From assembly GCA_037043455.1 (NCBI GenBank), contig JAWPHD010011038.1, forward strand, positions 1-64,000: DNA of 64,000 nucleotides. The letters run 5' to 3'. This document shows, one piece after another, positions 61,850 to 64,000 of this stretch; positions within the stretch are counted from its first letter, which is position 1, and every line of letters starts with the position of its first letter. Made by a program: the position numbers and the translations under genes. The notes below the pieces were generated by a model. The model had not been told where the DNA came from. It searched no databases and saw only the letters and a program-made list of their open reading frames with translations. The DNA comes from Cyrtodaria siliqua. Lineage: Eukaryota > Mollusca > Bivalvia > Adapedonta > Hiatellidae.

Positions 61850-62012
61850 AAATGAATTTTATATAAATGTATTTTGATAGTGAATTTAAGTCGATATGCC
61901 TCTATAAGGCATAATGATTAAATGAGTTGTTTATAAAATGTATTTTGATTTAGTAAATTTGATAGTGAATTTACAGTCGATATGCCTCTATAAGGCATAT
62001 ATATTCTATAAG
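61850..62012 (+). repeat. ~75-bp tandem duplication with TATGCCTCTATAAGGCATA hairpins
   Basis: AATGATTAAATGA to GATATGCCTCTATAAGGCAT occurs twice, each ending in a GCCT/AGGC stem-loop. The following 62013-62640 shows no feature. Confidence 0.65.
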
Positions 62013-62661
62013 GCGTATTTCATTCTGCTATCTTGAAAACACACAAGAGAAAGCTTGCACCTCGACCGATACTTTTGACTATTTTTACGTTTACTGTAAG
62101 GTACGTTTGTATTTTAAATGAATCAAACTTGAGTTATTGTATCAAGTTAGCTATGCTCTTCCTCTGGGGAGTTTAAACATTGGACACATAGAGGTAAAAT
62201 AGATTCAGAATGAGAAGACGAAATTAGGTTCGCTAGTTTGCAACAATATTTCTGTACAATTCAGACAGTTTACCTAACAGTCGTTCCTGAGAATGACTAG
62301 CACAAGGCTTTGATCTTCCTTAAGAAAATGCCCACTTTCTCACATAACAGATCGGTACTGTGACTCAAATCCACGACCTTTAAGCGGTGATAAGTTTTGT
62401 GATTACAAGTCGGCGACCTTTACCATTCCACATAGGCGATCTCGCTAGAAAAAGACATGCCAAATAGGTCAGAGTTAAAGGTAACATGTAGAAGTTTTGG
62501 GTGTACGATTTCCACAGTATATAATTCTGAAAGTTTCGGAATGTGCGCAATACTATTTCATTTCACCGAGTCTTAAACTGTGAATGGTTGGACTTGATCC
62601 ACCCATAATATATTAGGCATTCGTATCAGTTAGTGTTTTATTTTCGGTCATGTAAAGGTGG

Positions 62662-62752
62662 TGTAACGTTATATTTAGACCCCGTCGGTAATTTACATAG
62701 GGGTCATTTTACAACGTTGAAAATTGACCTCCTGAGTCATTTCAACGTTACA
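62662..62752. mobile_element. 91-bp mini-element with Ginger-like ends
   Basis: TGTAACGTT at the left and AACGTTACA at the right, with GACCCCG and TTGAAAATTGACC inside, copy the style of the terminal repeats of the surrounding Ginger-like element. It may be a nested deletion derivative or an internal end remnant. No target duplication was found. Confidence 0.5.
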
Positions 62753-63287
62753 CCAAAATTACATGACAGACCCATAAAACATAAACAACCAGGTCAGTAC
62801 TGCGACTCGAACCAACGGCCCTAAATCGGTGAGAGCTTTTGAAATTAACGTTGAAATATGACCCGACTGTAGTTGATCACTTTTCAGACATCCCGTCCAT
62901 ACATTACACATATAGTCACCAATTTTACATATAGACGTTAATAAGCATCTAAAGATGTGTAGCTGGGTTTTAATTTCTATATCTGACCAGTATCTGCAGA
63001 GTTATGGCCGATGAATTGGCAAAGAATTAGTATTATTAGCTTGTGGCGCGCTCGAATGTATAACTAAACGTTTATTTCTTACAGTCCTGAAAAAATACAG
63101 AAATGTTAATCTGTGATCTGTATGTTAATAGGCAAATTGCGTAAGATTATTGGGATCAGTTTTCAACGTTGAAATATGACCTGACTATAGTTGATCAGTT
63201 TTCAACGAGGGTCAAATTTTCACGCATGGATGGATCATTAAATAACGGGTGGGGTCAGTTTTCAACGTTGAAAATTGATCAGTCATC

Positions 63288-63343
63288 CGTTGAAAAGTGA
63301 CCCCTGGGGTCAATTTTTAACGTGGTCAAAATTTAATGTTACA
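63288..63343 (-). repeat. Right terminal inverted repeat of the Ginger-like element
   Basis: The reverse complement starts TGTAACATTAAATTTTGACC and mirrors the left end. Subterminal CAACGTTGAAAATTGATCAG blocks run inward to about 63150. Confidence 0.8.
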
Positions 63344-63374
63344 CCGGCACTGTTAAAAGTAAGCTTAAAACAAA

Positions 63375-63710
63375 ACAAAGTCGTAGCGACAACTTCCTAA
63401 AAAGTATAACTGATATTGATATGGGACTTCCTGTAAGATGATGTACATCACATGAAGTTGGTCATTGTCGGAAATCATTTTGATGAAACATGACTGCGAG
63501 CAGCCTTGTCTGTTTACATAGTTAACTATTAAAAAATTGTAACGACCACTCCTGTGAAAGAACTTGACAGATTGTCATAAAGCTTCACAGAAATTTTGCT
63601 GATGATGTGTAGTTGTTTCTAGCAAAATTTCAGGTCGGACTGAAAATAAAAACGGCCGCCACGGTTAGAAATGAATTTTTAGCTCTACTGGCAAAGGCCG
63701 GGAGGGCTTA
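63375..63710 (+). mobile_element. HINE-1-type core unit and the 5' end of another HINE
   Basis: GTCGTAGCGACAACTTCCTA to AACGGCCGCCACGGTTAGAA is one diverged 319-bp-type unit. From 63680, AGCTCTACTGGCAAAGGCCGG is the 5' end motif of another element. The last 290 bases (63711-64000) show no gene or repeat. Confidence 0.6.
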
Positions 63711-64000
63711 TCAGGGTTCAAACTAGGCCTGCATTTTAGGGACAAGTGACTTTTCCCTCCAGAGAAAATAAAAACAGAGTCACCAAAATATATGGAGAAG
63801 TGAGGGAGACACGATCTTTTAAATTAAGCGCACAATCGGTTATTGTTAATTATTAACATGTAAACACCCTATTTGTTATAACCTTTTGATTATTTCAGTT
63901 ATAGGTAAATGCACTTAAAGCATGCTAGCTTTTTCAAATTACATCTGTTACATTACATTAATTTCAGTCACACTCACATGCACTCTTTACACATATATAC

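Larger units (their letters stand above)
58298..63343 (+). mobile_element. Ginger1-like DNA transposon with integrase and OTU domain (decayed)
   Basis: The element is 5,046 bp. Its termini are TGTAACATTAAA and TTTAATGTTACA, and the inverted repeats match for about 56 bp with five differences. The flanking four bases are CCGA and CCGG, a 4-bp target duplication with one change. Inside is an integrase of the Gypsy type with a GPY motif, then an OTU-protease domain. TGT...ACA ends, 4-bp duplications, a Gypsy-like integrase and accessory OTU or Ulp1 proteases are the described features of Ginger1 elements. The interior is damaged by stops, a frameshift, an internal deletion and nested insertions, so this copy should not move by itself. 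Confidence 0.75.

Overview
This is repeat-rich animal DNA, most likely from a bivalve mollusc. It has a eukaryotic splice acceptor and AATAAA signals, a giant C2H2/C2HC zinc-finger gene, and many elements of types common in bivalves: terminal-hairpin elements with tandem cores, tRNA-derived SINEs, Tc1/mariner derivatives and a Ginger-type transposon. The species cannot be fixed from the sequence. No bacterial operon, CRISPR array or rRNA was seen. || Layout. Positions 1-41136 hold one locus three times: copy A (1-13556, plus), copy B (13648-27485, reverse complement) and copy C (27547-41136, plus). A and B are full of scattered 1-2 base indels, while C is nearly clean. Between A and B, at 13566-13611, lies a noisy but recognisable PacBio SMRTbell hairpin-adapter sequence. 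The simplest reading is that A-adapter-B is a raw read in which the adapter was missed, so the large inverted repeat is an assembly artefact and only C is real genomic sequence. The B/C join has a 61-nt A-rich loop and no adapter, and is not explained. || The gene. Copy C carries one long zinc-finger gene whose body begins just after a 3' splice site (27600) and ends at 33716. Three single-G deletions in C split it into three overlapping frames. Both A and B keep the missing G at all three places, so the gene is probably a single 2,026-codon frame. Six N-terminal fingers, two central Cys-rich segments and seven C-terminal fingers are joined by long low-complexity linkers with several internal tandem duplications. 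|| 33.7-42.5 kb. Three non-autonomous elements share a GCTCTAC-type 5' end, a CAGTAGAGC subterminal inverted repeat and a terminal hairpin followed by CTTGTT, but have different tandem cores. This is the layout of Helentron-associated (HINE/pearl-like) elements. The second carries a TIR element that itself carries another TIR element. A tRNA-Thr-like SINE and a 34-bp minisatellite lie between them. || 42.5-58.3 kb. No intact gene was found. The stretch holds palindromes, SINE copies, a CAACGTC/TGACGTC-rich array, two Tc1-like deletion derivatives that each keep only the transposase C-terminus, a mariner-like MITE, a Ty3/Gypsy pol C-terminal relic on the minus strand, and large satellites (188, 37, 165 and 20/21 bp units). 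|| 58.3-63.3 kb. A 5,046-bp Ginger1-like DNA transposon has about 56-bp TIRs with TGTAACA ends. It encodes a decayed retroviral-type integrase fused, through a 30-bp coding minisatellite, to an OTU cysteine-protease domain. The rest (63.3-64 kb) is HINE-family debris.
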